DNA of 64,000 bases from Chitinophaga fulva (GCF_012927205.1 NZ_JABBGC010000003.1:682001-746000); one strand, 5' to 3'. Positions 43,466-52,607 are shown, counted from the stretch's first letter. Notes: generated from the letters alone by a model not told the origin. A program made the numbers and translations.

Positions 43466-44917
43466 TCACCGTTTCCGCTGGGCTTTTACTAATAGTACAA
43501 GGCTCCCCAGGAATGCAATGGCATTTAATATACTGAACCAATCACCCCACTTGTTATACAGTGTAGCATGATGCTGTATATCAATATTGCCTGATAACAA
43601 CGCGGGCGTGCCTTTGTCGCAATTGGCCTCATACAAAACCCTACCGCAATAGTCGTTGATAGTCAGCCTACCTTTCCTGGCATTTCTTACCATTCCAAAA
43701 CCGCCTTCCACGCATCTCATCATCGCCATCCGGCTATGTAGCCAGCCATCTCGCTCAAAGTCCCAGGCTGGCACATATAAAACATTACAATCTGCGCTGC
43801 CATACCTGCTGATGTATTGCTGAAAATCCATGTCCTTACAAATGGCCACACCTTCTGTTGTACCATTCCTGGGAAACAAACCGGGTTCCTTTCCTGGTTT
43901 CAGGCTATCCAGCAATTCTCCTGGAAACAAATGTACTTTCTGATAATCTGCCAGCAGCGCCCCATCCTCCCCGATCACCCAAGCCCTGTTTTCGTAATAG
44001 TCTCCTTTTTGCTGCGTCACGCATGCAACGATGCATACGCGATGCGCCATTGCTGTATCTTTAAACTGCTGAATAAAAGCCGAACGGTGTTTATCCCTTA
44101 CGGTAAACATTTTTTCAGGAAACACCACGATCTTTGCCCCCTGCTTTGCCAATTCCCCTACCTGGTGCAGGTAAAGGTTTGCCAGGTACAAATCCCTGTC
44201 TTCTCCATTTGTATTCTCATTGTGATATGCCCGTTTATCAATGGCGACCATACCCACCTGTAATGATTTAGTAGCAGAAGATGTTTGATTCAAACGCACA
44301 ACACCCCAAACCATTGCAGCCACAAGAACGCCAATGGTTACGAAGGAAAGTGTTCGGATTGATTGTTTTTGCTGATACCGATATTTGATTAATGCTATTG
44401 CCGCAGGAAAAAAAGTAACCAGGAAGGTAATCCCCTGTATGCCTGTCAAAGAAGCAACTTGTATAACCGGTAAAAAATCGCATTGCGTATAGGCAATGCT
44501 GCCTGTCGTTCCATCCGGGGTGGTGAGGAAGCTGATATACTCCATCGTAGTAACCCAAACAGGGAATACAAATACAGTGGACCAATGGCTATAAGTAAGC
44601 ATTAGCTTTCTTGCAGCTATCACTTGTAACGCAAAAATCAGGGGGTATAGCAGTGTAAACAAAAACACCAGCGGCAAAGGTAAAATACTTAGTAAATAAG
44701 GTACCCAGCTAAGCCTTCCTATTAAGTACCCGGCAAAAGCTATTAAAAATGTCCATTTGCTTGTCAATCGTAAAGAAAAATACAGTATCGGGACTGGCGC
44801 CACCCATAATGGCCACCAAATGTGTGCTGATAAGCTAAAGGACAAATACCAGCAAATACCCGCAAAAAGCAGTCCTGCGGCTAAAAGTGCTTTGGAAACC
44901 GGTTTTAAATCCGACAT
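43466..44917 (-). CDS. Apolipoprotein N-acyltransferase-like (Lnt-type) protein
   Basis: The 483-residue protein has about seven TM segments in the first ~205 residues and then a nitrilase (CN hydrolase) domain, the Lnt layout, with a final TM at ~460-478. The triad is visible as Glu268 (VVFPEKMF), Lys327 (DYQKVHLFPGE) and Cys360 (VAICKDMDF). Lnt N-acylates lipoproteins in the inner membrane. Bacteroidota often encode a separate main Lnt, so this may be a paralogue. Monocistronic. Confidence 0.85.
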   Translation of the reverse strand: MSDLKPVSKALLAAGLLFAGICWYLSFSLSAHIWWPLWVAPVPILYFSLRLTSKWTFLIAFAGYLIGRLSWVPYLLSILPLPLVFLFTLLYPLIFALQVIAARKLMLTYSHWSTVFVFPVWVTTMEYISFLTTPDGTTGSIAYTQCDFLPVIQVASLTGIQGITFLVTFFPAAIALIKYRYQQKQSIRTLSFVTIGVLVAAMVWGVVRLNQTSSATKSLQVGMVAIDKRAYHNENTNGEDRDLYLANLYLHQVGELAKQGAKIVVFPEKMFTVRDKHRSAFIQQFKDTAMAHRVCIVACVTQQKGDYYENRAWVIGEDGALLADYQKVHLFPGELLDSLKPGKEPGLFPRNGTTEGVAICKDMDFQQYISRYGSADCNVLYVPAWDFERDGWLHSRMAMMRCVEGGFGMVRNARKGRLTINDYCGRVLYEANCDKGTPALLSGNIDIQHHATLYNKWGDWFSILNAIAFLGSLVLLVKAQRKR

Positions 44918-44977
44918 GATATAAGTTTAGTATAATTGTCAAAGCTATACGGTTTTTCCGGCGCAGAATTGTATATT

Positions 44978-45802
44978 TTAGACAGACTGATGTTTTATGA
45001 GAAAATCCGCTATTTTATTATCCTCCTTTTTAAACTGACTGGGAGTGGTACCCGTAAACAACCGGAAATCGCGAATAAAATGCGCCTGGTCAAAGTAATT
45101 GCATACATGACAGACATCAGTTAGGGTATTGGTGGTCCGCATATACCTGACCGCTTTATTGAAACGAAGTATTTTATGGTAATGCTTGGGGGTATAACCG
45201 ATATTTTTCAGAAAAATCCGCTCCAGCTTTTTATAGTACCAACCTGTTTGCTGGCAGATGGTGTCAATAGATATATCATCACGGCTGTCACGAAGCATAT
45301 CAATGGTTTGGTTAACCACTAACAGGTTAGCTGGTGTATTTCTTAATTCGGTTTTAAGTATAGCATCCAGTAATTGTATCTGCCTATCATCATCCGAACA
45401 ATCTGACAACCGCATCTCCAGGCTTTTTACTGCTTTTCCTAACAGCAGTTCTGCCGGCAATAGCATATTTAATAAATCAGAAATAGGTACGTTGGTAAAT
45501 GCTGCCAGGCCACCTGGCTTAAAACGTATGCCTAGCAGCCTAATTTTACCAGTACTTTTCACATAAAAAATCTGGTTGCGCTGCCCCATAATCACTGGCT
45601 CACTCAGACGGGTGCCATGAGGATTATCAGCTGTTATCAACCAATCCGCCGGGTCGCCAAAATTAAAGATCAGTTCCGCACGGCCGCCAGGTATTAAGCG
45701 GTCAGGTACATCCACAAACCTGTCTGGTGCACGTAATACCCAATAGCATTCTATAAAGTCTGCCAGTTGAATGGACGGATAATATTGCCGGTAGTAGAGC
45801 AT
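44978..45802 (-). CDS. AraC-family transcriptional regulator
   Basis: The 274-residue protein has an N-terminal sensor with DFIECYWVLRAPDRF and PGGRAELIFNFGDP (DUF6597-like) and a C-terminal AraC double HTH (~155-265) containing ISIDTICQQTGWYYKKLERIF and VCHVCNYFDQAHFIRDFRLFTGTTPSQF. It is encoded 60 bp upstream of the Lnt-like gene in the same direction, but a link between them is not evident. Ligand unknown. Confidence 0.9.
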   Translation of the reverse strand: MLYYRQYYPSIQLADFIECYWVLRAPDRFVDVPDRLIPGGRAELIFNFGDPADWLITADNPHGTRLSEPVIMGQRNQIFYVKSTGKIRLLGIRFKPGGLAAFTNVPISDLLNMLLPAELLLGKAVKSLEMRLSDCSDDDRQIQLLDAILKTELRNTPANLLVVNQTIDMLRDSRDDISIDTICQQTGWYYKKLERIFLKNIGYTPKHYHKILRFNKAVRYMRTTNTLTDVCHVCNYFDQAHFIRDFRLFTGTTPSQFKKEDNKIADFLIKHQSV

Positions 45803-46296
45803 GTATTGATTAAAATCAGATTATCCTGCTTCCCTTTCCTCATTTTGACTCAGTCCGATCCCTGATCCAATATACAATAATCATAAAATTAACTGCGATA
45901 GAATATTCTGCGTGAAATGCTAGTTATGCGTGTTGCAGCATCGCGTATAAACTTAGCTATAGGTTATAGGGAAATCTAATGTAAAACAGGACTATAGCCG
46001 CTGGAACTTCATGCTTCGTAAATTCTTGAATGTTATGGGTTGAGCGTAGCAATGTAAATATGTGGACTTCAACGATATAATTGTCCACGAATTAATTTAA
46101 GTAAACGGAGATAAACATCCCACCCGCTGCTGAAACAACCGGAGGAGAGTTTGCTCCTATCTAAAAGCATTTTTATAAGCAAAATTTGTAATATCATTAC
46201 CTCCTTTTAAATGCCATAGACATTAATTACAAAAATTACCATTTCATAGCAATTTTTGCAATTAATACCTTATATTTGCATACTCATTCAATTGCC
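45803..46296. other. AT-rich gap with probable promoter of the AAA15 operon
   Basis: This divergent ~490-bp gap is AT-rich and shows no coding frame. At its right end TATATTTG (46271-46278) matches the Bacteroidota -7 box and lies 18 nt before the ATG at 46297. No good -33 at the standard spacing; TTTTTG at 46253-46258 is only 12 bp away. No copy of the tRNA-Lys 3' end is visible that would mark an attachment site. Confidence 0.5.
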
Positions 46297-47505
46297 ATGC
46301 TCATAGAATTTAAATTTAGAAACTTATTATCCTTTAAAGATGAGGTTAGCTTCTTAATGACCCCAATTAAATCATTTAAGGAACTGGTGAGGAACAATAT
46401 TATTAAGACCAATAAAGAGATTGACCTGTTAAAGGTTGCGGCCATTTACGGTGCCAACGGAAGTGGCAAAAGCAATTTCATTAAAGCATATAGTTTCTTT
46501 ATCGATGTCATCTACAGCTCGTTCCGGGACTCACTGAATCAAGAAAGCGAACGTAGAATCCGTAACAATCACTTTAGGCTCAATACTGCTTCTGATAAGG
46601 AAAATACAATGTTTGAAGTATCTTTCTTGCATAAACAGTATATCTATCGATATGGCTATGAATTGTTTGGAAATACCATAAAAAAAGAATGGCTATACCG
46701 AAAACTGGACAGAGAGATACAATTGTTTAATCGTGAAGACCAGATATTTACCATTAACCAAGAATCTTTCAGAGAGGGCTCGAAATATGAAGAAGTAAAC
46801 GAAAATGTATTGCTGCTGAGCCACCTTGCACAGTATAACCAACCTGTTACAAAAGAAGTCCTTGCGTGGTTTCAGAATACCGCTGCGATAGACGGTATCA
46901 ACGAAAACCACTATTCCCACTACACAGCAAACCTATTGAGAGAAAATAGCAGTTTTAAAGAATGGGCAACAGTTGCCCTAAAGTATTTAGAGATAGCCAA
47001 CATAGAAGCTGGAGAAAAGGACGGAGAAATCATTACTTATCATAGAAAATATGACGAAAATAATCTGATCGTTGAGGCTGTTCCTTTCAAAACGCGTATA
47101 GAATCTGACGGGACGCGCAAACTGATCCATATTCTAGGCCCATTGTATTACACCCTACGCTATGGTGGGGTATTGTTTATCGATGAATTCGATTGTAAAC
47201 TGCATCCTAATTTGTCAAAGAAATTACTATCCCTGTTTCAAAAGTACAACAAACGGAACGCGCAGTTTATATTTTCTGCACAAGACACTAACTTATTAGA
47301 TAGAAAATTACTCAGAAGAGATCAAATATGGTTCACCAACAAAGACCAATTTGGTGCATCTTCCATCTATTCCTTGTCCGATTTTAACGCCAAAACTGTT
47401 AGAAACACTTCCGACTTTGCCAAAAAATACCTGGACAACACCTTTGGAGCTGCTGATACTTTAGAGATTACTGACAAGTTAACTGATCTCTTGTATGGCG
47501 AGTAA
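46297..47505 (+). CDS. COG1106-type AAA15/OLD-like ATPase, first gene of putative defence operon
   Basis: The TTG at 46276 lies within the -7 box, so the ATG at 46297 is the start, giving 402 residues and the usual family beginning MLIEFKFRNLLSFKDEVSF. Walker A is GANGSGKS (52-59); an ABC-like signature (ESDGTRK) precedes Walker B (GGVLFIDEFDCKLHP), and FIFSAQDTNLLD supplies the switch region. Proteins of this type drive several anti-phage systems together with a partner (TOPRIM protein in PARIS, RloB, and others). The next gene overlaps it by 11 bp. Its partners here do not match those known pairs. Confidence 0.9.
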   Translation: MLIEFKFRNLLSFKDEVSFLMTPIKSFKELVRNNIIKTNKEIDLLKVAAIYGANGSGKSNFIKAYSFFIDVIYSSFRDSLNQESERRIRNNHFRLNTASDKENTMFEVSFLHKQYIYRYGYELFGNTIKKEWLYRKLDREIQLFNREDQIFTINQESFREGSKYEEVNENVLLLSHLAQYNQPVTKEVLAWFQNTAAIDGINENHYSHYTANLLRENSSFKEWATVALKYLEIANIEAGEKDGEIITYHRKYDENNLIVEAVPFKTRIESDGTRKLIHILGPLYYTLRYGGVLFIDEFDCKLHPNLSKKLLSLFQKYNKRNAQFIFSAQDTNLLDRKLLRRDQIWFTNKDQFGASSIYSLSDFNAKTVRNTSDFAKKYLDNTFGAADTLEITDKLTDLLYGE

Positions 47506-47917
47506 AAAGGAAAAGAAGATCCCTGCTTATCAAAGGGAACAGGGAAATCGAGGACCACAACCACCGAAAAAGCGAAAACTAATTTTTTCTATGGAATATT
47601 TGATCGATGTACGAGAAGGTCAACACTTTAAAAAATGGGAAGAACTTGGGCATCTTGCTGACATGAGTGAAATGATGCGTCACTTAAATAAATATACCTG
47701 TGAAGAAGCCTTGCAGGACGGAAGCATTAAACAATATGGAAAATTCCCTGCACATTCTAAATTCACAGAGCCGAAACATCTGCCGCATAAAAATTGGGGA
47801 TCGATGCATATCACAAAAAAGAGCAAAGAAGTTGTCGCAGGTTTCTTCGATGAAAATATTTTCTATGTCGTTTTTCTGGATAAGGATCACGAATTCTACC
47901 CAATGGCTGATAAATAA
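47495..47917 (+). CDS. Small unassigned partner of the AAA15 ATPase, 140 aa
   Basis: Its ATG at 47495 overlaps the end of the ATPase gene by 11 bp, which implies translational coupling. The first 28 residues are strongly basic and Pro/Lys-rich (MASKKEKKIP, PPKKRK), like a nucleic-acid-binding tail. The rest looks like a compact alpha/beta domain (SMEYLIDVREGQHFKKWEEL helix region) ending in a strand pattern, ENIFYVVFLDKDHEFYP. No TOPRIM, HNH, HEPN or PIN motif is seen. The closing pattern loosely resembles RelE/BrnT-type toxins, but I do not claim that family. Candidate effector or RNA/DNA-binding partner. Confidence 0.78.
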   Translation: MASKKEKKIPAYQREQGNRGPQPPKKRKLIFSMEYLIDVREGQHFKKWEELGHLADMSEMMRHLNKYTCEEALQDGSIKQYGKFPAHSKFTEPKHLPHKNWGSMHITKKSKEVVAGFFDENIFYVVFLDKDHEFYPMADK

Positions 47918-47926
47918 TAAACATCA

Positions 47927-48892
47927 ATGGGATCATCAACCATCCAGAAACCTCTAATTGATAGTACACATCAAGTACTGGTAAAATTAGCCGACACCGC
48001 CACTAAGGCTGACACCACAACGCACGGTGCCGTGGAGCACATGCTTAAGTACATCAACAAGACTACAGGAGTAGACGCAAATACTACATTTACCATCATT
48101 GTCACCTTTATAATCTTTGGCTTTGGGTTATTGGCTACCTGGATTGTCAGCTTTATTGGAGCTGCCAATGCGCGGAAGAGTTATAAGAAATCGGTCAACC
48201 TCCTTCTTTTCAATTTTGCTCAGGAATGCAAAAAGAACCATGACCTGATGACAAAATCATTAGAAAATGTTTCAATAGTGCAAAAACATGCAGTCGGTTT
48301 CCAATTAAAGGTGATTGCACACTTGTATTTCCTTGAAAAGATAGATTATTCCGTGTTCCTGAAGCATTATGTAAGATGTTGTAACAAATCCCTCAAAACA
48401 AAGGCTGTTACTGAAGTCTTTCAAATCATTGGCAGCATTAAGGAAATGGAAGAAGGCGCGTTAAAAAACATGGAAAATTTCACGGACTTACTTAATAAAA
48501 GACAGGAGGATTACTTAACAAGTCTTTTTGAAATTGAGCGTTTTTTTGAACGAAACTTCCTGACCTTAAAAGTCGTAGACTATGCCGTAAAGCAAGAGTG
48601 CATAACCATTTACAACAATTGGAGAACACTGCGACATGACACGTTTATAGCCAATTCGTTCAATAACTTAATTGTACCACTAAAAGTAGCACTTGATAAA
48701 TTTCCTAACGAAAAAAATCTAGATTCCTTATATATAATGGTTGACAACTGCTATCGAGCTTACCCCGATCTGCAACATGTAGATAGATTGATAAAGAGTA
48801 ATTTTCAACCACTAGCGCAGTTGAGCTATCATGCATACCGCAAAACCAAGGTTATCCTCAAGATATTTGGTTACAAAAAGTATAAAGCATAA
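47927..48892 (+). CDS. One-pass membrane protein of unknown family, 321 aa
   Basis: It starts 9 bp after the previous stop. The first ~50 residues are polar and carry no signal peptide; one strong TM is at about 54-80 (FTIIVTFIIFGFGLLATWIVSFI). It is followed by basic residues (ARKSYKK) and a ~240-residue helical domain that should lie in the cytoplasm. The domain has many Lys/Glu/Phe residues (KEMEEGALKNMENF, RFFERNFLTLKVV) without a known motif. Such membrane-anchored proteins serve as effectors in some abortive-infection operons; here this is only inferred from the ATPase neighbour. Confidence 0.75.
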   Translation: MGSSTIQKPLIDSTHQVLVKLADTATKADTTTHGAVEHMLKYINKTTGVDANTTFTIIVTFIIFGFGLLATWIVSFIGAANARKSYKKSVNLLLFNFAQECKKNHDLMTKSLENVSIVQKHAVGFQLKVIAHLYFLEKIDYSVFLKHYVRCCNKSLKTKAVTEVFQIIGSIKEMEEGALKNMENFTDLLNKRQEDYLTSLFEIERFFERNFLTLKVVDYAVKQECITIYNNWRTLRHDTFIANSFNNLIVPLKVALDKFPNEKNLDSLYIMVDNCYRAYPDLQHVDRLIKSNFQPLAQLSYHAYRKTKVILKIFGYKKYKA

Positions 48893-48897
48893 GTAAA

Positions 48898-49758
48898 ATG
48901 AGAACACTTGAAAGTTTTAGAGCCAATGAAATGCACAGGAACTGCTTTGCTCCTTATCGAGGGGTTTACTATAAAGTTGAGCAACTTAGCAATGAATATG
49001 TCACAGATGCACTTTACTTAAACTGGAACAACTTAAAGCATCTTGAACAATCTACAGATGTTTTATATCGAGGCAGGAATAATACTTCATCGGTCATCAT
49101 GTGGTATATTTCCATTTCCCACTTTACCAATGAGTTGTTGGAGTTAGCTTGTATTCATACTAGAAAAAATTTCACAATATATGCATCATCAGGATTAACA
49201 GACAAGCTAAAGGAAATTGTTACACTGCTCAAACTAGACACACAGGGTCTTGCAATAACAGATTTGCTTTTAAAGTTAGAAGAATATGAAGCATTATATA
49301 ACGCGCTGACCCAACAAACGAAAAGTCAGTTGCCCAAAATGCATCATACCTACTTTTCAGAAAACGCTCACTTGCTGAATCAGGCCGACAGCTTACAGGC
49401 TATGCTAATTGCCTACGAAGTATTTGAATTGTTCCGTAACTGCATTGGCGGATGGGATATTATGCCAATAATAGATTTAGCTATAAATGGCTTAAGGAAA
49501 AGCGAAAATTTGGATGTTTTAATTTTAAATGTAATTCTTCCATCTGCTATAGATTTACTTTCAAAATATCAACTTACTACGAAGTTAAACTTAAGTCCTA
49601 TTTTTCAAAGTTATGCGCAATCTCCAATACTTCCTGTGGATCTTGTAGCCATGGCACAAAAAATCCGACAAGAGCCTCAATTTATTCTTACTAATGCTGC
49701 TGGGGCTACGGATATAATCAACGGGCATTTTATGGAGTATTGTAAGAAGTATCAATAA
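48898..49758 (+). CDS. Helical protein of unknown family, 286 aa
   Basis: It begins 5 bp after the previous stop (ATG at 48898) and is the last gene of the four-gene operon. No signal peptide or TM. The chain is mostly helical with leucine-rich stretches (LLLKLEEYEALYNALTQQ, DVLILNVILPSAIDLLSKY). Some residues recur as RxxRNN (DVLYRGRNNTSSV), but I see no catalytic motif. Composition is AT-rich, like its operon mates. Function unknown. Confidence 0.72.
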   Translation: MRTLESFRANEMHRNCFAPYRGVYYKVEQLSNEYVTDALYLNWNNLKHLEQSTDVLYRGRNNTSSVIMWYISISHFTNELLELACIHTRKNFTIYASSGLTDKLKEIVTLLKLDTQGLAITDLLLKLEEYEALYNALTQQTKSQLPKMHHTYFSENAHLLNQADSLQAMLIAYEVFELFRNCIGGWDIMPIIDLAINGLRKSENLDVLILNVILPSAIDLLSKYQLTTKLNLSPIFQSYAQSPILPVDLVAMAQKIRQEPQFILTNAAGATDIINGHFMEYCKKYQ

Positions 49759-49989
49759 ATAATGAGGCAAAGGCTGAAATGTATATCCAGAGAAAGATAA
49801 AGGAAGAGTTATATGAAAATTTGCCCGTTAGTACAATTTGGAAAAAGAAGGTTACCCTGTCCAATGCAATATTGAAAATACAAATTACTTGCTACAAAAA
49901 ACGTATTTTACAAGTCAACCAGCATAAAACTAAGTAAGCCGAAACGCAAATTCGCACTTTGACAAACTAACAAATAGCCCAAAACAACA

Positions 49990-50014
49990 AAACCCCGCGA
50001 CTAGCGCGAGGTTT
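49990..50014 (-). terminator. Terminator downstream of tRNA-Lys
   Basis: Arms 49990-49999 and 50005-50014 pair over 10 bp with one mismatch; 5-nt loop. It lies 13 nt past the tRNA 3' end on the minus strand, followed by TTGTTGTTTT in the transcript direction. Confidence 0.65.
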
Positions 50015-50026
50015 GTAAGTTGTCTG

Positions 50027-50099
50027 TGATCCCGCTGGGACTCGAACCCAGGGCCCATACATTAAAAGTGTATTGCTCTACCAACTGAGCTACGGAATC
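50027..50099 (-). tRNA. tRNA-Lys (anticodon TTT)
   Basis: Read on the minus strand the cloverleaf is complete: acceptor GATTCCG pairs with CGGGATC (one G-T), D arm GCTC/GAGC with AGTTGGTA, anticodon stem ATACA/TGTAT with loop CTTTTAA (anticodon TTT), T arm CTGGG-TTCGAGT-CCCAG, discriminator A. The CCA end is not encoded. tRNA genes are common integration points; the AT-rich AAA15 operon lies directly downstream of its 3' end. Confidence 0.95.
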
Positions 50100-50177
50100 T
50101 TAACACCCCGTTTGTTTAACGGAGTGCAAAGATAGGAATAAATGTTTTTCTTCCAAATACTTTTCTAAAATTTTTTT

Positions 50178-52607
50178 CTATTTGCCTGTAAACACCACCT
50201 TGTAGCGGATGAGAGGGTCATCTTTTTCCTGTTGGTCAAACACATGCAGCAGGTAATATTTACCTACTGCCCAGTCGTTCACCGCATTGTCGTAATACGG
50301 ACTACCGGGGTTACCGCTTTGTCCGCCTGGATAGATACCGTATGCTTCTGTTTTATCTGACAGCTGCACCACCATACGCCAGGAGGGGCCATGGAAGCGC
50401 TTAGTAGCATTGACAATATGTTGACCGCCACCGGTATTAAGATGCAAAGCGCTGAATGCAGGGATGCCGCGGGAAAGATGGCGGATATCCGTACCACGGG
50501 CTTTACCCAGTTCCAGTTTACCAGCTTTGTTCAACTCCGCCATTTCTTTGATGATGGAAGCAAAAGAGCCTTGTACCAGGCCTGACAGTGTTTCTTTCTG
50601 TGGCGTATTGATATTGTCCACAAAATGAACTGCGCTGTCACGCAGCAGCATCAGCAAAGCGGTGGTAGCCTGCGGCATGGCCAGTACGACCGAATCATTC
50701 GGTTCCAGTTCATCACGGAAAATAGTATCCGTCAGGTTTCCCCACAGGGCATTAAAGATAGTGGCTGCTTTACTGTCCGGAGAAGCTACGCAGTCCCACT
50801 GCGATAACAACTGCCAGTAAGGGCGCTGAGCATCGGTGAGTGCGGTGGTATCTATATGTTTGCGGATGAGCGGCATCGCTGCAGCGGCAAACAGGTTTTT
50901 GTTATCATTCTGTAGCGCCATCATGTCCTGCGGCGTGATCTGGCTCATCTCACCCAGACGGCGGTTGATCCGCTCGCCACGGAACAGATCATAATCCGAG
51001 CTATATAAATTGTAAGGATACGTATTGTCAGTCGGCCGCTGATTGGCGGAACTAACAAAGTTGCGTTCAGGATTTTTGATATGTGGCAGCTCCTCATGCG
51101 GGATATATCCCTGCCAGGCGTAGGTGCTGTCGTTGCCGGGCATGATCCATTTGCCCTGGTCTTTCCAGCGCAAGGGATACTGTCCATTGTGCCAGATAGC
51201 GATATCACCGCCTTTATCGGCAAATACGAAGTTCTGTGCGGGGCAGGTATAGGTACGCAATGCCGCTACATAATCATCGTAATTACGAGCTTTATTAAGC
51301 TTGTAGAAAGTGCGCAGCTCGTTGGAGGAATCCAGTGCCTTCCAGCGCATGGCGAGGAAAGACTGTCCGGATATTTTTTCGGGGAAAGTGTTGTCGAATG
51401 TTACCGGGCCAAAGACGGTGTATGCTACGGTATCATATACGGTAGCGCCACCTCTCACCTTGATGGCTTCTACCCGCAGGTCTGCCGGGCGGTAGTTACC
51501 GTTGAACAGGTATTCTTTCTTACCATTGCGGAACTGCATCCGGTAAAAGTCTTTCACATCTTCTTCACCGTTGGTAACGCCCCATGCGATATGATCATTA
51601 AAGCCGATGATCACGCCGGGTGCGCCGGGCAGCGAGGCACCGTAAACGTTCATCCCGGGTGTATGGACCTGTATTTCATACCAGAGGGAAGGCAGGCTCA
51701 GTCCCAGATGGGGATCGCTGCAGAGGATGGGGGCGCCTGAGCGGGTTTTGCTGCCGCCTACTGCCCAGTTATTACTGCCATTGTCCGGGTCTGGCTTGTC
51801 CTGCTTAAACTTCATATACGCCGCATCGATGGCCAGCACGCTGTCCGGTGGTGCCACCGCTTTGGCAGATGCGGCCGCAAATGACGTTCCCCGCGGAATA
51901 ATGGGATATAAAGTATCCTGGAAATCCGGATATAACAGGTTGAAGTCAGCCATAGAAAACAACCGGCGCGCATTGGTAAATTCCAGGTCATTACAGGACC
52001 CCGCCAGGTCGGCTGACATATACTTGAGCAGCAGGGCGGATTTGATCACGTCCCACTTTTCCGGCTTATAATCGAGGATCTTGTACTCCACCGGCAACGT
52101 GGCTGGTGTGAGCTGGGCAATGAAGGCATTCACCCCGTCGGCATACGAATGAATGGCTGTTCTGGTGGCAGGATCCGTTTCCATCACGGCTACTGACCGC
52201 TCTGCGCCATACACCATGCCATCGCGGCGCTTGCTTCTGTCGTAATTCACCATTCCCGGCCCCAATATCTCCGACAACCGGCCGGCAGCGGCGAAAGTCT
52301 GCAGCTCCATCTGCCAGAGACGGTCACGCGCGGTTACATATCCCTGCACATAATAGGCATCGGCTTCATTCTCTGCGAAGATGTGCGGCACGGCACGGTC
52401 ATCATACCATACTTCTACTTTCCCGGTCAATCCAGGCAATACCATCTTCTCATGTGGCCGCTCTCCTATCACTTCTGCATTCTGCCAGAATCCTGTTTGC
52501 GGGCTTAACAATTTTCCCATCGGGGGAAGACTACCTATCTTGGTGCTGAGCGCATAGGTAAGTGATAATGTAACGACGGCGGTGATAACTGCTGGGATGA
52601 TTCTCAT
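50178..52607 (-). CDS. Penicillin-acylase family (Ntn) hydrolase
   Basis: The 809-residue protein starts with an N-terminal hydrophobic segment (membrane anchor or signal peptide). The alpha subunit region contains DRLWQMELQTFAAAGRLSE, and a predicted self-cleavage site lies at Gly277-Ser278 (NGSNNWAVGGSKT), Ser278 becoming the N-terminal nucleophile of the beta subunit. The motif DPHLGLSLPSLWYEI follows, as in family S45. Such periplasmic enzymes cleave amide bonds of beta-lactam side chains or acyl-homoserine lactones; the actual substrate is not evident. It is a single gene between tRNA-Lys and bioF-like gene. Confidence 0.92.
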   Translation of the reverse strand: MRIIPAVITAVVTLSLTYALSTKIGSLPPMGKLLSPQTGFWQNAEVIGERPHEKMVLPGLTGKVEVWYDDRAVPHIFAENEADAYYVQGYVTARDRLWQMELQTFAAAGRLSEILGPGMVNYDRSKRRDGMVYGAERSVAVMETDPATRTAIHSYADGVNAFIAQLTPATLPVEYKILDYKPEKWDVIKSALLLKYMSADLAGSCNDLEFTNARRLFSMADFNLLYPDFQDTLYPIIPRGTSFAAASAKAVAPPDSVLAIDAAYMKFKQDKPDPDNGSNNWAVGGSKTRSGAPILCSDPHLGLSLPSLWYEIQVHTPGMNVYGASLPGAPGVIIGFNDHIAWGVTNGEEDVKDFYRMQFRNGKKEYLFNGNYRPADLRVEAIKVRGGATVYDTVAYTVFGPVTFDNTFPEKISGQSFLAMRWKALDSSNELRTFYKLNKARNYDDYVAALRTYTCPAQNFVFADKGGDIAIWHNGQYPLRWKDQGKWIMPGNDSTYAWQGYIPHEELPHIKNPERNFVSSANQRPTDNTYPYNLYSSDYDLFRGERINRRLGEMSQITPQDMMALQNDNKNLFAAAAMPLIRKHIDTTALTDAQRPYWQLLSQWDCVASPDSKAATIFNALWGNLTDTIFRDELEPNDSVVLAMPQATTALLMLLRDSAVHFVDNINTPQKETLSGLVQGSFASIIKEMAELNKAGKLELGKARGTDIRHLSRGIPAFSALHLNTGGGQHIVNATKRFHGPSWRMVVQLSDKTEAYGIYPGGQSGNPGSPYYDNAVNDWAVGKYYLLHVFDQQEKDDPLIRYKVVFTGK

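Noticed and set aside
43350..43541. 63-codon minus-strand ORF at the end of the Lnt-like gene
   Set aside because: It overlaps the 3' end of the Lnt-like gene in another frame and has no coding character.
46276..46296. Longer TTG start for the AAA15 ATPase
   Set aside because: The TTG is part of the TATATTTG -7 box; the ATG at 46297 gives the conserved N-terminus of the family.
46297..47917. Identification as PARIS (AriA-AriB) or an RloB pair
   Set aside because: The second gene is only 140 codons and shows no TOPRIM-type acidic motifs or DUF4435 features, so only the ATPase class agrees.
45803..50099. tRNA-Lys attachment-site duplication flanking the AAA15 operon
   Set aside because: No copy of the tRNA 3' segment was visible at the left edge of the AT-rich block and no integrase gene is present; insertion at the tRNA stays unproven.
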